Positions 1-9,906 are shown, counted from the stretch's first letter. The stretch: 64,000 bases of DNA from Pareuzebyella sediminis (GCF_008367235.1 NZ_VTZS01000006.1:124001-188000); one strand, 5' to 3'. A program made the numbers and translations. The notes: a model not told the origin generated them from the letters alone.

Positions 1-2550
1 GAATTCGGTTTCGACTATCTGCGTGACAATATGGCCCATACACCAAAGGATATCGTACAGCGCCCTCACCACTACGCCATTGTCGATGAGGTCGATTCCG
101 TACTGATCGATGATGCACGTACCCCCTTGATTATTTCAGGCCCCGTACCAGAAGGCGATCGCCATGAATTCAATGAATTACGGCCTAAGGTAGCCGATAT
201 TGTCAATAAGCAAAAGCAGCACTTGACAGGCGTTCTAGCGGAAGCAAAAAAGCTGATCGCCGAAGGTGACACCAAGGAAGGCGGGTTTTTATTGCTTCGC
301 GTACATAGGGGCCTTCCTAAAAATAAGGCATTGATCAAGTTTCTTAGTGAAGAAGGTGTCAAGCAATTATTGCAGAAGACCGAAAACTATTACATGCAAG
401 ACAACAATAGGGAAATGCCGAGGGTAGATGAAGACCTCTTGTTCGTTATCGATGAAAAGAACAATCAAATTGAGCTCACCGACAAGGGGGTAGACTATAT
501 CTCAGGGGCTCAAGACAGGGATTTCTTTGTAATGCCAGATATAGGAGGCGAAATTGCCCAGATTGAAAATCAAAATCTTGAAATCGAGAAAGAGGCGGAA
601 CTTAAAGAAGAACTTTTTAAGGATTTCGGGGTAAAGAGTGAACGCATACATACGCTCAGCCAACTATTAAAAGCCTACACCCTTTTTGAGAAGGACGTAG
701 AATATGTGGTGATGAACAACAAGGTCATGATTGTCGACGAACAGACCGGACGAATTATGGAAGGCCGTCGCTATTCGGATGGGCTTCACCAAGCTATAGA
801 AGCCAAAGAGAACGTTAAAATCGAAGCTTTGACGCAAACCTTTGCTACGGTAACGCTACAAAATTACTTTAGAATGTACAACAAACTTGCCGGTATGACG
901 GGTACTGCGGTGACAGAGGCAGGTGAATTCTGGGAAATATATAAACTTGATGTAGTTGAAATACCGACCAACCGGCCCATTGCAAGGGACGACAGAAACG
1001 ACCTCATTTATAAAACAAAACGTGAAAAATACAACGCGATCATTGACGAGGTTACGAAATTGTCTCAGCAGGGAAGACCGGTACTTATTGGTACTACCTC
1101 TGTGGAAATATCGGAACTTTTATCGCGAATGTTGACCATACGTAAGGTAGAACATAACGTTTTGAATGCGAAATTACACAAAAAGGAAGCGGATGTAGTC
1201 GCACAGGCCGGCAAGCCAGGAGTAGTCACCATTGCGACCAATATGGCCGGTCGCGGTACCGACATCAAATTGACCGATGAGGTTAAAAAAGTGGGAGGTC
1301 TAGCGATTATAGGAACGGAACGACACGATTCCCGCCGGGTCGACCGTCAGTTAAGGGGGCGTTCCGGTCGTCAAGGAGATCCAGGTAGCTCTCAGTTCTA
1401 TGTATCGCTTGAAGATAACCTTATGCGGCTATTTGGTTCTGATCGCGTCGCCAAAATGATGGACAAAATGGGTCTGGAAGAAGGAGAGGTCATACAACAC
1501 TCCATGATGACCAAGTCCATTGAACGTGCCCAGAAAAAGGTCGAGGAGAACAATTTCGGGGTACGTAAGCGGCTGCTTGAATATGACGACGTTATGAATG
1601 CACAACGTGAAGTAGTCTATAAAAGAAGAAGACATGCCCTACATGGCGAACGATTAAAGGTCGATATCGCAAATATGGTATTTGATACCTGTGAAATCAT
1701 AGCCGATACCAACAAAGCGGCTAACGATTATAAAAATTTCGAATTTGAGCTCATCAAGTATTTTTCAATCACTTCTCCATTGTCGGAAGACGAATTCAAC
1801 AAGTTGGGTGTACAGGAAATTGCCAGTAAAGTATATTCAGAAGCGTATACGTATTATCAAAAGAAGATGGAGCGAAACGCCGCTACGGCATTTCCCGTAA
1901 TCAAAAAGGTCTTTGAAGATAATGCGAATAAATTTGAACGTATCGTTGTACCCTTCACCGATGGAATAAAAACGCTAAACGTAGTCACGAATTTACAAGA
2001 TGCCTATGAAAGCGATGGCCAACAGTTAGTGAACGATTTCGAGAAGAACATCACTTTGGCCATCATTGATGATTCATGGAAAACACATTTGAGAAAAATG
2101 GACGAGTTAAAACAATCCGTTCAATTGGCCGTACACGAGCAGAAGGATCCTCTATTGATCTACAAGTTTGAAGCGTTCGAACTCTTTAGAAGCATCATGG
2201 ACAAGGTTAATAAAGAAGTGGTTTCTTTTTTATACAAAGGAGAACTACCCAGTGGAAGTCCAAATGATATTCAAGAGGCTAGAAATGTTGGTAGACCCAA
2301 GGAAAATTTAAAGACTAGCAAAGAAGAGATTCCTAACAGCGACGAACTCGCTGCGCAGAATCGTGCTGCCGGTCAAACCCAAGGTCAACGACCACAGATT
2401 ACTGAAACCATCACTCGTGAACGGCCCAAAATAGGGCGAAATGAAAAAGTAACTATTAAAAATGTGATGTCAGGGGAGAGCAAGACCGTAAAGTACAAAC
2501 AAGCGGAGCCCCTTATCGAAACAGGTGAATGGGTACTCACCGAAGATTGA
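1..2550 (+). CDS. secA: Protein translocase subunit SecA, 5'-truncated by the window edge
   Basis: SecA is the ATPase motor that pushes unfolded preproteins through the SecYEG channel. The open frame runs in from base 1, so the true start lies outside; 849 C-terminal residues are visible. The first visible residues are [11 protein letters not shown], a SecA signature just after the first nucleotide-binding site. [15 protein letters not shown] follows at about residues 29-43. Motifs [10 protein letters not shown] and [14 protein letters not shown] mark the second nucleotide-binding fold, followed by the helical scaffold and wing. An acidic, Lys-rich insertion after residue 60 suits the long Bacteroidota SecA. 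The C terminus ends in GEWVLTED without the CxCx8CH zinc tail of proteobacterial SecA, which is usual in this phylum. Identification is secure; only the 5' part is missing. Confidence 0.97.
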   Translation, partial: EFGFDYLRDNMAHTPKDIVQRPHHYAIVDEVDSVLIDDARTPLIISGPVPEGDRHEFNELRPKVADIVNKQKQHLTGVLAEAKKLIAEGDTKEGGFLLLRVHRGLPKNKALIKFLSEEGVKQLLQKTENYYMQDNNREMPRVDEDLLFVIDEKNNQIELTDKGVDYISGAQDRDFFVMPDIGGEIAQIENQNLEIEKEAELKEELFKDFGVKSERIHTLSQLLKAYTLFEKDVEYVVMNNKVMIVDEQTGRIMEGRRYSDGLHQAIEAKENVKIEALTQTFATVTLQNYFRMYNKLAGMTGTAVTEAGEFWEIYKLDVVEIPTNRPIARDDRNDLIYKTKREKYNAIIDEVTKLSQQGRPVLIGTTSVEISELLSRMLTIRKVEHNVLNAKLHKKEADVVAQAGKPGVVTIATNMAGRGTDIKLTDEVKKVGGLAIIGTERHDSRRVDRQLRGRSGRQGDPGSSQFYVSLEDNLMRLFGSDRVAKMMDKMGLEEGEVIQHSMMTKSIERAQKKVEENNFGVRKRLLEYDDVMNAQREVVYKRRRHALHGERLKVDIANMVFDTCEIIADTNKAANDYKNFEFELIKYFSITSPLSEDEFNKLGVQEIASKVYSEAYTYYQKKMERNAATAFPVIKKVFEDNANKFERIVVPFTDGIKTLNVVTNLQDAYESDGQQLVNDFEKNITLAIIDDSWKTHLRKMDELKQSVQLAVHEQKDPLLIYKFEAFELFRSIMDKVNKEVVSFLYKGELPSGSPNDIQEARNVGRPKENLKTSKEEIPNSDELAAQNRAAGQTQGQRPQITETITRERPKIGRNEKVTIKNVMSGESKTVKYKQAEPLIETGEWVLTED

Positions 2551-2773
2551 TTTAAAACCTCTACATCCAATAGAAATGGGCGATCTTTTTTGTGTTCGAA
2601 AATAAAAATCAACAAAAGAACCAATTTTTTTTACTTGAAATTGTAAGTTTTATCGTATTTTGATAAGAATTAAATCGTACAATTGATACGGATTTCACCT
2701 TAAATCTATCGAAAGAGTGGCCTAAAAGATGTCCGATGCTAAAGGGGTATTTATACCTGTTTTTTATGCATGA

Positions 2774-4060
2774 ATGAGGAAGTATTTCGAATTACTTGAA
2801 AAAATTGCATATAGCCCCCATATGCGAAGTTCAGGCCCGAATCACAATAGAATAGAGGACAAGACCAAGTTGCTCTTAAAGTTTAACTATGTTTCCTCTT
2901 TTCTCAGTTTGGTTCTTGGTTTGTTTTGTGTCTTTTTGTTCGAAATAAAAGGAACCATTTCTTTTGTTTTTTTCTTTTATCCAGTGATGAACTTATTGAA
3001 TGTTGGTGCTTTTGCAAAGCACCACAATCTCACTGCGATGGCCATCTACACTACCCTGTTATCTTGGGTCAGTACCTTGGCGATTACTTTATCAAGCGGA
3101 GGAATAAACAGTCCCTTCATTTTTATTTTAGCGATTATTGTGCTTGCCGGTTACATTGCGACCCGATTTTTCGGAGACATATATATGTACGCCATTCTAC
3201 TTACCATCATCGCAATTTTTTTCATCAATTACTACTATTCCGATTTCATTGAAAACGAGGTACCACAAGAATCAAGGGAAATGTTCGGTCTGGCAAGTAT
3301 TTTGTTTGCAGTCTACCTCATGGGGTGGATCTTTGGAAAGGATCTAATGAATGCACACTATAAGCTCTACAAGTCAAAGGAAGAGATCGAAAGGCGTATC
3401 GACGAAAAGGAAAATCTTCTTCGCGAGGTGCACCATAGGGTAAAAAACAATCTCCAAACCGTTTCAAGTTTGCTAAGCTTACAAGCCAAAAACACAAAGA
3501 ACGAACAAATAAAAAACGTCGTAAATAGTAGTCAGACCAGAGTAATGTCAATGGCAATGATTCATGAGATGCTCTACATGCGCAATAATCTCTCTAAGAT
3601 CCAATTTAAATCCTATATTAATGAACTCACCGAATATTTGGTGAGTTCAATTAAAGAAAAAGAAATCGATATTACTATAAATGTTGATATTCCCGACGTT
3701 CAATTAGGAATCGATACGGCAATCCCCTTAGGATTATTGATCAATGAAACTCTGACTAACTCCATTAAGTACGCTTTTGAAGACAACTCCAAGGGACAGA
3801 TCGATATCGTGTTGCGTAAAGAAAAGAATACAGACTCTTATTCCTTACAAATCTGCGATAATGGTATAGGATTCTCACAAGACATCGATTTTAAAAGCGC
3901 CGATTCATTAGGTATAAAACTGATTCATAATCTAGCCCGTCAACTAAAAGGTTCGGCCAAAAGGATTTCTACACCCAAAGGAACCAAATACGAAATTCTT
4001 TTTCAAGATATAAATAAAACTAAAAAACATAGGTCTGATTTTCGAAGCCATTTTGCGTAG
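2774..4060 (+). CDS. Membrane sensor histidine kinase, HisKA_2 type (tandem copy 1)
   Basis: A 428-residue sensor kinase. Six hydrophobic segments at roughly residues 38-58, 62-80, 86-107, 114-130, 135-153 and 170-190 form an integral membrane sensor with almost no periplasmic domain. A short charged linker follows, then the HisKA_2 dimerisation box REVHHRVKNNLQTV (218-230; His220 or His221 is the likely phosphoacceptor). The HATPase domain has the N box LLINETLTN (from 321) and G box CDNGIGF (from 361). The family transfers phosphate to response regulators, but none is adjacent. The next gene is a close paralogue in the same orientation. Upstream, TTG at 2635 and TATTTTG at 2656 could be a degenerate flavobacterial promoter. 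The ligand is unknown. Confidence 0.9.
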   Translation: MRKYFELLEKIAYSPHMRSSGPNHNRIEDKTKLLLKFNYVSSFLSLVLGLFCVFLFEIKGTISFVFFFYPVMNLLNVGAFAKHHNLTAMAIYTTLLSWVSTLAITLSSGGINSPFIFILAIIVLAGYIATRFFGDIYMYAILLTIIAIFFINYYYSDFIENEVPQESREMFGLASILFAVYLMGWIFGKDLMNAHYKLYKSKEEIERRIDEKENLLREVHHRVKNNLQTVSSLLSLQAKNTKNEQIKNVVNSSQTRVMSMAMIHEMLYMRNNLSKIQFKSYINELTEYLVSSIKEKEIDITINVDIPDVQLGIDTAIPLGLLINETLTNSIKYAFEDNSKGQIDIVLRKEKNTDSYSLQICDNGIGFSQDIDFKSADSLGIKLIHNLARQLKGSAKRISTPKGTKYEILFQDINKTKKHRSDFRSHFA

Positions 4061-4242
4061 CTCTAAAGGCTTTGAATTTTTTTTTAAATCTTAGTGTTGG
4101 AATTAAAATAGTGAAAATGAGAAGGTACCGTCATTTAATTACGGTTCGTTTTTTGATTATTCGGTAAAACATATTTAGTTTTACTCTTTCAATGTCGGTT
4201 TTTCTTAAGAATTCTTTTTTTTAAGTTGTAAGTATTTACGTT

Positions 4243-5457
4243 ATGCAAAAAAACAAGAGGTTTGAAGAACGGCTCCGAGATAAGGAAAGACTTGTTGTTA
4301 AAGTCAACTATTATACTTCTATTTTCTCACTGATCTTTAGTGGTATTTGCTTTTTTCTGCTTGATATAACTGAGGTTATACCCTACATCTTTCTAAGCTT
4401 TGGCGTTTTAAATTTGATGAATACTTTTTCATATAAGTATCATCGAAATTTGATGCTTACCTATAACATTGTTTCGATAATGACCTTGGCAGGTGCCAGT
4501 GTCATAACTTTATATAGCGGGGGCATAAATAGTCCCTTTATTTTCGTATTGGCCCTTATAGTGGTAGCAGGCTATGTAACTACTAAAGCCTACGGCTCCC
4601 TCTATTTAAACCTTAACTTACTTATTATTGTATTGATATATTCCCAAAGTATAGCCGATTTTAGTTTTGTTACCAATGTGGTTCCTGAAAAATCAAAAAA
4701 CCTTTTCGCCCTATTAAGTGTGCTCTTCTCGGTGTATTTATTAGGCGGTGTTTTTGGAAAAAACCTATTGCATGCCCATCACAACCTTTATAAAACCAAA
4801 AGTGAGCTCGAAGAAAAAATTCTCGAAAAAGAAACCCTTATTAAAGAAGTGCATCACAGAGTTAAAAATAATTTACAGACCGTCTCAAGTCTCCTGAGCC
4901 TACAGTCTCGGAGTATTTCTGATAAAGAAGTGAAAAACCTTCTCAAAAGCAGTCAAAACAGGGTAATTTCAATGGCTATGGTTCACGAAATGCTGTATAT
5001 GAGAGAAGATTTGTCAAAAATAGAATATAAATCATACGTACAAGAGCTAGCGGAATATTTAGTACGTTCGATCAAGGGTACCAGTAGTAATATTACCTTG
5101 GATATCGATATTCCCGATGTAAAATTAAATATAGATACGGCTATTCCTTTGGGGCTTCTAATCAACGAAACCGTCACAAATGCCCTTAAATACGGAATTG
5201 TCGATGAAAGTAAGGGAGAAATACATATAAGACTCCGCAAAGGGGAAAACAATGAATACGAATTGAATATCGGTGATAATGGCGCAGGTTTTTCGGAAGA
5301 ACTTACCCATAAAAATTCAAAATCCCTTGGGCTTAAATTAATCCATAATCTGGCACGACAGCTACAGGGATCCATCATAAGAGACCTTACAAAAAGAGGA
5401 ACGTACTATACCATAAAATTCAGGGAAATAAGCGACCAAATACCTTCGGTAGTCTAA
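4243..5457 (+). CDS. Membrane sensor histidine kinase, HisKA_2 type (tandem copy 2)
   Basis: A 404-residue paralogue of the preceding kinase with the same architecture: six membrane segments in residues 22-172, linker, H box KEVHHRVKNN (201-210), then HATPase with LLINETVTN and GDNGAGF. Shared stretches such as GGINSPFIF in the membrane part and IDTAIPLGLLINET in the kinase part show a tandem duplication, with the membrane half more diverged than the kinase half. This copy lacks about 16 N-terminal residues of copy 1. A 182-base AT-rich gap separates them, so they may be transcribed separately. No receiver-domain gene lies nearby. Confidence 0.9.
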   Translation: MQKNKRFEERLRDKERLVVKVNYYTSIFSLIFSGICFFLLDITEVIPYIFLSFGVLNLMNTFSYKYHRNLMLTYNIVSIMTLAGASVITLYSGGINSPFIFVLALIVVAGYVTTKAYGSLYLNLNLLIIVLIYSQSIADFSFVTNVVPEKSKNLFALLSVLFSVYLLGGVFGKNLLHAHHNLYKTKSELEEKILEKETLIKEVHHRVKNNLQTVSSLLSLQSRSISDKEVKNLLKSSQNRVISMAMVHEMLYMREDLSKIEYKSYVQELAEYLVRSIKGTSSNITLDIDIPDVKLNIDTAIPLGLLINETVTNALKYGIVDESKGEIHIRLRKGENNEYELNIGDNGAGFSEELTHKNSKSLGLKLIHNLARQLQGSIIRDLTKRGTYYTIKFREISDQIPSVV

Positions 5458-5514
5458 AAAGACGCCTTTTATGGTATCTTCTCTATTCCAAAAGCATTAG
5501 ATACCTCAAACCTT

Positions 5515-5631
5515 TTACTTCTCTAATGATGAAGGTATGCGTAAAGGCCTAAGTATACCCTTTGTTTTTGGGAAAACTAGGGAATTGATCAGAACTAAGG
5601 CCAAAGCCATTATACAGACTATTATAAACAT
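5515..5631 (-). CDS. Possible 38-residue hydrophobic peptide
   Basis: A short frame with an ATG at 5629-5631 encodes a peptide with one hydrophobic stretch (FIIVCIMALALVLINSLVF) followed by a basic tail with KTKG and LRPLR, the layout of a single-span membrane peptide with positive residues on one side. It lies in the gap between the second kinase and the first small secreted protein and shares the latter's strand. No homologue is recognised and no clear ribosome binding site is seen. It could be chance; conservation in relatives would decide. Confidence 0.25.
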   Translation of the reverse strand: MFIIVCIMALALVLINSLVFPKTKGILRPLRIPSSLEK

Positions 5632-5689
5632 AGCGATAAAATTTGTGGGCAATTTCAACAATATGTGACTAGGTTAATAAAAATTACCT

Positions 5690-5941
5690 TTAGGTCAATT
5701 TCGAACGATGGAACTCCGTAGTGAAGGTCAACGCTTTTTTTACCCTTGAATTCGGTACTCTGTACAAACGCGTTATGCCGTTTGTGGTGCAATTTTTAAT
5801 CTCCGGAGTATCTTTAAAAGAGTCCATGCCAAGATCCAAAACAACACCCATTTTAATAGCGTCAACTTTAACATTGATTTCATTATTTGCTAGAGCCATT
5901 GCTCCGATGAGGATAAAAATTAGGGTACTTAAAGGTTTCAT
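5690..5941 (-). CDS. Small secreted protein, basic C-terminal block (family copy 1)
   Basis: An 83-residue protein with a signal peptide (MKPLSTLIFILIGAMALA, cleavage probably after residue 18) and a ~65-residue mature part. Its C terminus, TRLYRVPNSRVKKALTFTT, aligns with those of three other small genes at 7482, 10037 and 14811. The common pattern is LY(K/R)-x2-N-x2-(V/I)KK-x-L-x-F. It is the most diverged of the three clear copies and contains one cysteine (NCTTNG). The upstream region carries the repeat array described separately, at the same distance from the start as in the other copies, which supports this start codon. Function is unknown; the protein is probably periplasmic or exported. 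Confidence 0.7.
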   Translation of the reverse strand: MKPLSTLIFILIGAMALANNEINVKVDAIKMGVVLDLGMDSFKDTPEIKNCTTNGITRLYRVPNSRVKKALTFTTEFHRSKLT

Positions 5942-6098
5942 GATATTTATTTGGGTACCCTAAAGATATTTTCAAAGCCTCCCAAAGCATTCATAACTCG
6001 CTGAAAAGCAATAATTATCGCCCTGATAACAGACCTTTGGACGAAGGGTAAAAAAACTTCGATAAAATAAAAAAAGCGCAAATCCAGTCATCGAAACT
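5942..6098 (-). promoter_or_regulatory. Phased CG-repeat leader of small secreted protein copy 1
   Basis: Upstream region of the 5690-5941 gene. On the plus strand, CG-centred elements lie at 5999 (CTCGCTGAA), 6019 (TATCGCCCT), 6038 (TTTGGACGA, degenerate), 6060 (TTCGATAAA) and 6092 (ATCGAAACT), spaced about 20, 19, 22 and 32. The first C is exactly 58 nt upstream of the A of the start codon, as in the other three copies. Spacing to the 10277-10430 leader matches over some 64 nt without a gap, though base identity is modest. It could be an operator array or a structured RNA leader. Confidence 0.45.
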
Positions 6099-6181
6099 TC
6101 TTGAAGTTCAACGGCAATATAAGACCAACTTCAGACTGTCAAAAAAAAAAATAGGTACGTGCAGAATTCTAAATAGTGAAG

Positions 6182-7288
6182 TCAGGACTGCCGTTTGCTG
6201 GACCAAATAAAAAAACCGGTAATCGGTAATGAAGCCAAGATCAGAGCATTTAAGCTTGCCATTAAGCGACCTATAAAACCGAACAGGTTACCAAGATGGA
6301 TATCGTAAACTAATCTGTTCAATAAGGTAAAAGAGCTCGCATCCTTGGAAAGTCCATTTTTAAAATGGCCTTTAACTTTTTGACCGCTATATTGATCGAA
6401 GTGATAATAATCGGTGCGCCATACCCGCTGCCATGGGTCGATAATGGCCATATTGATAGTTTCCTCTTCACTGTGCGGATAACTGATTCTTAAAAGAAGG
6501 TCAGGAAGTGCTCTTAGGTGGCTATAAACCAAACTGTCTATGATATTTTCAAGATTTTGATTTTCAATGTGTTCGGACACATCGGATATCGGGGAATCGT
6601 AAACTATCCTATTTTCTTCGGTCAAAACCTTCAATGAGTCTCTGAAAGGTTCAAAACCCCAAAAAATACCTGTTAAGATAGTAAACACCCCAATCCAACA
6701 CCCATAGAAGCCAAAAACGTTGTGTAAATCATAATTTACTTTTACCGGACGGGCCTTCCATTGCACTTTAAAAGAGTATTTTCGTTTTGATTTCCGTTTC
6801 GGCCACCAGAGCACTAGTCCGGTTATAATCATAAAAAGTGACAACAGCGTTATCCAATGAACGATATGCTCTCCGATTTTACCTAATAAAAGATTGCGAT
6901 GCAGGGGTACCAACGTATTCAACCACCCACGTTTCATATTCTGAAGATGTTGAATCTCGGCCGTATATGGATTCATAAAGGCATAGTAATATGTACCGGG
7001 CACATAAAGCAACACATTGGCCGTACGATCCTTTCCCTGAAAAAGTACGGATCGAAAATCACCTTCCGGAAACTCCTCTGCCAGAGTGGCCTTTAATTTA
7101 GACACGGGTACAAAAGGCGCGTCTTGTACTATTACCTTCTGTTTATACATCACTGTACTAAATTCAGGTTTCCAGGCCAAAATAGCTCCAGAAAAAGATA
7201 TTATGAAAAATGGTACCCCTATGGCCAAACCCAGCACGAGATGAATCTTATGAACGTTTTTTTTGAGTCTAAAAGTTGACATAGCCAT
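6182..7288 (-). CDS. PepSY-associated TM helix protein (possible membrane reductase)
   Basis: A 368-residue inner-membrane protein of the PepSY_TM family. The N terminus KNVHKIHLVLGLAIG has the conserved membrane His pair and leads into TM1 (about 18-38). A periplasmic PepSY-like region follows, then TM2 with HWITLLSLFMIITGLVLWW, TM3 after LHNVFGFYG, a second periplasmic domain, and a last TM near DIHLGNLFGFIGRL. Members often sit beside siderophore receptors and are proposed to be heme-containing reductases releasing iron from siderophores; no TonB receptor is adjacent here, so the substrate is open. The start could also be the ATG two codons later (7282). Transcription appears monocistronic. 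Confidence 0.85.
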   Translation of the reverse strand: MAMSTFRLKKNVHKIHLVLGLAIGVPFFIISFSGAILAWKPEFSTVMYKQKVIVQDAPFVPVSKLKATLAEEFPEGDFRSVLFQGKDRTANVLLYVPGTYYYAFMNPYTAEIQHLQNMKRGWLNTLVPLHRNLLLGKIGEHIVHWITLLSLFMIITGLVLWWPKRKSKRKYSFKVQWKARPVKVNYDLHNVFGFYGCWIGVFTILTGIFWGFEPFRDSLKVLTEENRIVYDSPISDVSEHIENQNLENIIDSLVYSHLRALPDLLLRISYPHSEEETINMAIIDPWQRVWRTDYYHFDQYSGQKVKGHFKNGLSKDASSFTLLNRLVYDIHLGNLFGFIGRLMASLNALILASLPITGFFIWSSKRQS

Positions 7289-7420
7289 GCTTTGAGTTCA
7301 ATTCAACCCTACTAAGATATTGCATCTTTAAACGGCCTCAAAACCATACTCCATAATTTAAAAGTAGAAATACATATGAATCCAATCTTCAAGATAATTC
7401 CGGCAAAGATAGGTGTCAAA

Positions 7421-7443
7421 TAAAAAAGCCTCTTGAAGAGGCC
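7421..7443 (-). terminator. Rho-independent terminator after small secreted protein copy 2
   Basis: Read on the minus strand, a perfect GCCTCTT/AAGAGGC stem is followed immediately by six T residues. It lies about 40 bases past the stop codon of the 7482-7724 gene, so that gene has its own transcript end. Confidence 0.8.
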
Positions 7444-7481
7444 CGTCAGAATTTGTATTTTGATGCCGGACTTAGAAAGTA

Positions 7482-7724
7482 CTATGCCATTTTAGGTCGG
7501 TTTGCCTTAGTCGAAAAAGAAAGTTCTTTTTTAACCCTTGAATTACTCCTTTTATATAAACGAGCCACCTCATCATTCTTTTCTAAAACTACCTTTTCAA
7601 AAGTCGTTCCTTTTACGATAGTCGTTTCAATAGTAGCCACTTTCATTTCTGAAGTCACTTCTTGAACTTGGGCAGATGCGCTGATAAAGGTTACAAAAAA
7701 AAGGATAGTTATTAGAGTTTTCAT
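7482..7724 (-). CDS. Small secreted protein, basic C-terminal block (family copy 2)
   Basis: An 80-residue protein: signal peptide MKTLITILFFVTFISASAQ, then an acidic and polar middle (about 20-52), then the basic block VARLYKRSNSRVKKELSFST followed by NRPKMA. The last 28 residues are nearly identical to copy 3 (10037-10276), whereas the middle is barely conserved. This pattern suggests a functional C-terminal peptide or targeting tail behind a variable spacer. No cysteines, no recognised domain. It is transcribed alone between its leader and a strong terminator. Function unknown; periplasmic or extracellular by inference. Confidence 0.8.
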   Translation of the reverse strand: MKTLITILFFVTFISASAQVQEVTSEMKVATIETTIVKGTTFEKVVLEKNDEVARLYKRSNSRVKKELSFSTKANRPKMA

Positions 7725-7880
7725 GACTTGCGTTTTTCTATTAAAAAAACGCTCTACCCCCTATTTTAAAGGGTTTCCCTTCGCTGAAAGCATACTGAAT
7801 TTCGGTAATCTGCATTAGTTCGGACAAACTGTAAAAAAATATCGCTGAACGTTCAAGGGCAGTAAAACACTTTACCGAAC
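7725..7880 (-). promoter_or_regulatory. Phased CG-repeat leader with start-proximal hairpin (copy 2)
   Basis: The 156 bases before the start codon align with the leader of copy 3; about 68 of 90 positions in the central part match by hand count. CG elements on the plus strand: 7782 (TTCGCTGAA), 7803 (TTCGGTAAT), 7821 (TTCGGACAA), 7843 (ATCGCTGAA) and 7876 (ACCGAAC), spaced 21, 18, 22, 33. Next to the start codon, 7730-7752 is an inverted repeat GCGTTTTT/AAAAACGC that could form a hairpin 5 nt before the ATG. Differences between copies show no third-codon-position bias, so this is not coding. The rest of the gap to 8083 shows nothing recognisable. Confidence 0.6.
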
Positions 7881-8083
7881 TAATGCGTAATTCAACTGCC
7901 ATTACGCCGTTGGGCTTGTTCAAAAAGCACCCCATTTAATGAAGAATTCAGCCGGTACTACGCAAGGGCTGCCTCTTTTTAGTATCTTGATGGGATAAAT
8001 GTAGAAATATCTTCTTCTGGTTTTCTATTCGAACAATGTCTAGCAACTGAAAATGCTACGGCCCATAAACCATACGATGGTAG

Positions 8084-8431
8084 ATGAATACAAAAGACAA
8101 TCATATCAATTATGTGGAATTCAAGGCCATGGATCTTGAAGGCATAAAAAGGTTCTACACTTCGGTATTCGGATGGTCATTTACTGATTATGGACCTGAC
8201 TATACTGCATTTTCCAATAGTGGCTTACAAGGTGGATTTGAAAGGTCGGATAGCGTTACCTTACAAGGTGCCTTGATTATACTTTACCATAGCGCACTTG
8301 AATCGATCCAATCGAAAATCGAAGCTGCTGGGGGTACGATTACGGAACCTATCTTTTCATTTCCAGGGGGACGAAGGTTTCATTTTGCCGATCCCGAGGG
8401 TAATGTACTGGCTATCTGGTCTGATAAATAA
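8084..8431 (+). CDS. VOC (glyoxalase/bleomycin-resistance fold) protein
   Basis: A 115-residue single-module vicinal-oxygen-chelate protein. It has the usual opening INYVEFKAMDLEGIKRFYTSVFGW and the closing FPGGRRFHFADPEGNVLAIWS, matching the two beta-alpha-beta-beta-beta repeats of the family. No signal peptide, so cytoplasmic. Members include lyases, dioxygenases and antibiotic-binding proteins; the exact activity cannot be read from sequence. A sulfatase gene follows after 44 bases with a short hairpin between them. Confidence 0.85.
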   Translation: MNTKDNHINYVEFKAMDLEGIKRFYTSVFGWSFTDYGPDYTAFSNSGLQGGFERSDSVTLQGALIILYHSALESIQSKIEAAGGTITEPIFSFPGGRRFHFADPEGNVLAIWSDK

Positions 8432-8437
8432 CAATCT

Positions 8438-8457
8438 ACCCTTCACCGAAGGGTTTT
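8438..8457 (+). terminator. Weak hairpin terminator after the VOC gene
   Basis: ACCCTTC and GAAGGGT form a perfect 7-bp stem with a 3-base loop, followed by only three or four T residues. It begins 7 bases after the VOC stop codon and may attenuate rather than stop transcription into the sulfatase gene. Confidence 0.4.
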
Positions 8458-8475
8458 AAATCATACGATCTAACT

Positions 8476-9906
8476 ATGCCGGAAACAAAACAACATCCCG
8501 ATAATCAAGTCGTAATTTGGCTGCTATGTTTGCTTTCGCTTGGCTTGGCTTCTTGTTCTAAAAATACTACCGTCCAAAAGCCAAATATAATTCTCATTTT
8601 CATCGATGATATGGGATGGACGGACCTATCATGTTTTGGAAACACCGATGCGCAAACCCCTAATATTGATCGACTTGCTGCCGAGGGGCTGCGCTTTAAT
8701 CAATTCTATGTAAACTCACCCATTTGTTCACCTTCGCGGGTAGCAATCTCAACGGGCACTTATCCGCAACGATGGCATATAACATCATACCTTGACAATC
8801 GCTCGAGAAATGCCGAGCGCGGCATGGCCAATTGGTTAGACCCATCGGCTCCGATGTTAGCGCGTAACCTTAACAAAATGGGTTATGCTACCGGCCATTT
8901 CGGAAAATGGCATATGGGCGGTCAACGCGATGTAACCGATGCACCGTTGATTTCAGCGTATGGCTTTGACCAGTCATTGACCAATTTTGAGGGTATGGGT
9001 GCCAAGCTGTTACCACTAACTAAAGATGAGAACGGAAAGGTTGGCCGCATTTGGGAAAATGCCGAAATTTTAGGCGGGCCTTTTACTTGGATGCAACGTT
9101 CTGAAATAACTTCGGGTTTTATCGACACGGCCCTTGCTTTTATATCGGAAGCAGAGCATGGACAAAAGCCTTTTTATATTAATATTTGGCCAGACGACGT
9201 ACATAGCCCATATTGGCCACCTTTCGAAGAATACGGTATGGCCAAGGATGCTGGTAAAAGGGGCCTATATCTTGCCGTTCTGGAAGCGATGGACCAACAA
9301 TTTGGAAAACTTTTCAATTATATCAATGCCGATGAAAAACTTCGAAACAACACGTTAATTTTATTCTGCTCCGACAATGGTCCGGAGTTGGGAGCGGGAC
9401 AGGCCGGAGAACTAAAAGGCTATAAGACACATTTGTATGAAGGAGGCATTCGATCTTCCCTGATCGTATGGGGACCCGGCTATATCGATAAAGTGTTGCA
9501 GGGAGCCCGAAACGAAACATCTGTAATTTCGGCCATCGACATCATGCCATCGTTACTAGATTTTGCTAATGCCAAAAGCCCGAAAAATAAGCCTAAAGAT
9601 GGTGAAAACGTTTTAGCGACCCTTCTTGGTAGGTCCCGCAAATCTCGAGCAGCACCTATTTACTACAGTCGTCCCCCTGACCGCAAAAATTTTTATGGCT
9701 TCAACGATCTGCCTGATTTGGCCATGCGCGAAGGTGATTGGAAGTTGCTATGCGACTATGACGGTGGTAGGCCCGAACTCTACCAAATTACAAAAGACCC
9801 GGGAGAACAAACCGATCTTTCAGGAATACATGTCGAGAAAACAAAACTAATGACCAAAATGGTAACGGAATGGTATGCTTCTATGCCTTTATTGAATAAC
9901 AAATAG
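8476..9906 (+). CDS. Sulfatase lipoprotein (formylglycine-dependent)
   Basis: A 476-residue sulfatase of the alkaline-phosphatase superfamily. A hydrophobic segment ending LGLASC (Cys27) looks like a lipoprotein signal, preceded by a ~10-residue polar start. Metal-binding IDDMG is at about 43-47. The activation motif CSPSR has Cys84 as the residue converted to formylglycine; TGTYPQR follows, GKWHMGG is near 150, and SDNGPELG lies in the C-terminal half. Substrate is probably a sulfated polysaccharide or glycosaminoglycan fragment, but the subfamily cannot be fixed by eye. The required maturase is not in the window. No glycosidase is adjacent, unlike the second sulfatase at 40 kb. Confidence 0.93.
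   Translation: MPETKQHPDNQVVIWLLCLLSLGLASCSKNTTVQKPNIILIFIDDMGWTDLSCFGNTDAQTPNIDRLAAEGLRFNQFYVNSPICSPSRVAISTGTYPQRWHITSYLDNRSRNAERGMANWLDPSAPMLARNLNKMGYATGHFGKWHMGGQRDVTDAPLISAYGFDQSLTNFEGMGAKLLPLTKDENGKVGRIWENAEILGGPFTWMQRSEITSGFIDTALAFISEAEHGQKPFYINIWPDDVHSPYWPPFEEYGMAKDAGKRGLYLAVLEAMDQQFGKLFNYINADEKLRNNTLILFCSDNGPELGAGQAGELKGYKTHLYEGGIRSSLIVWGPGYIDKVLQGARNETSVISAIDIMPSLLDFANAKSPKNKPKDGENVLATLLGRSRKSRAAPIYYSRPPDRKNFYGFNDLPDLAMREGDWKLLCDYDGGRPELYQITKDPGEQTDLSGIHVEKTKLMTKMVTEWYASMPLLNNK

Noticed and set aside
7741-7935. Frame with similarity to another at 10197-10484 (LSE, QITE, FSE, IG-RAF patches)
   Set aside because: The peptide similarity follows from the duplicated leader DNA. Changes are spread evenly over the codon positions, and the second frame runs on into the coding region of the small secreted protein.
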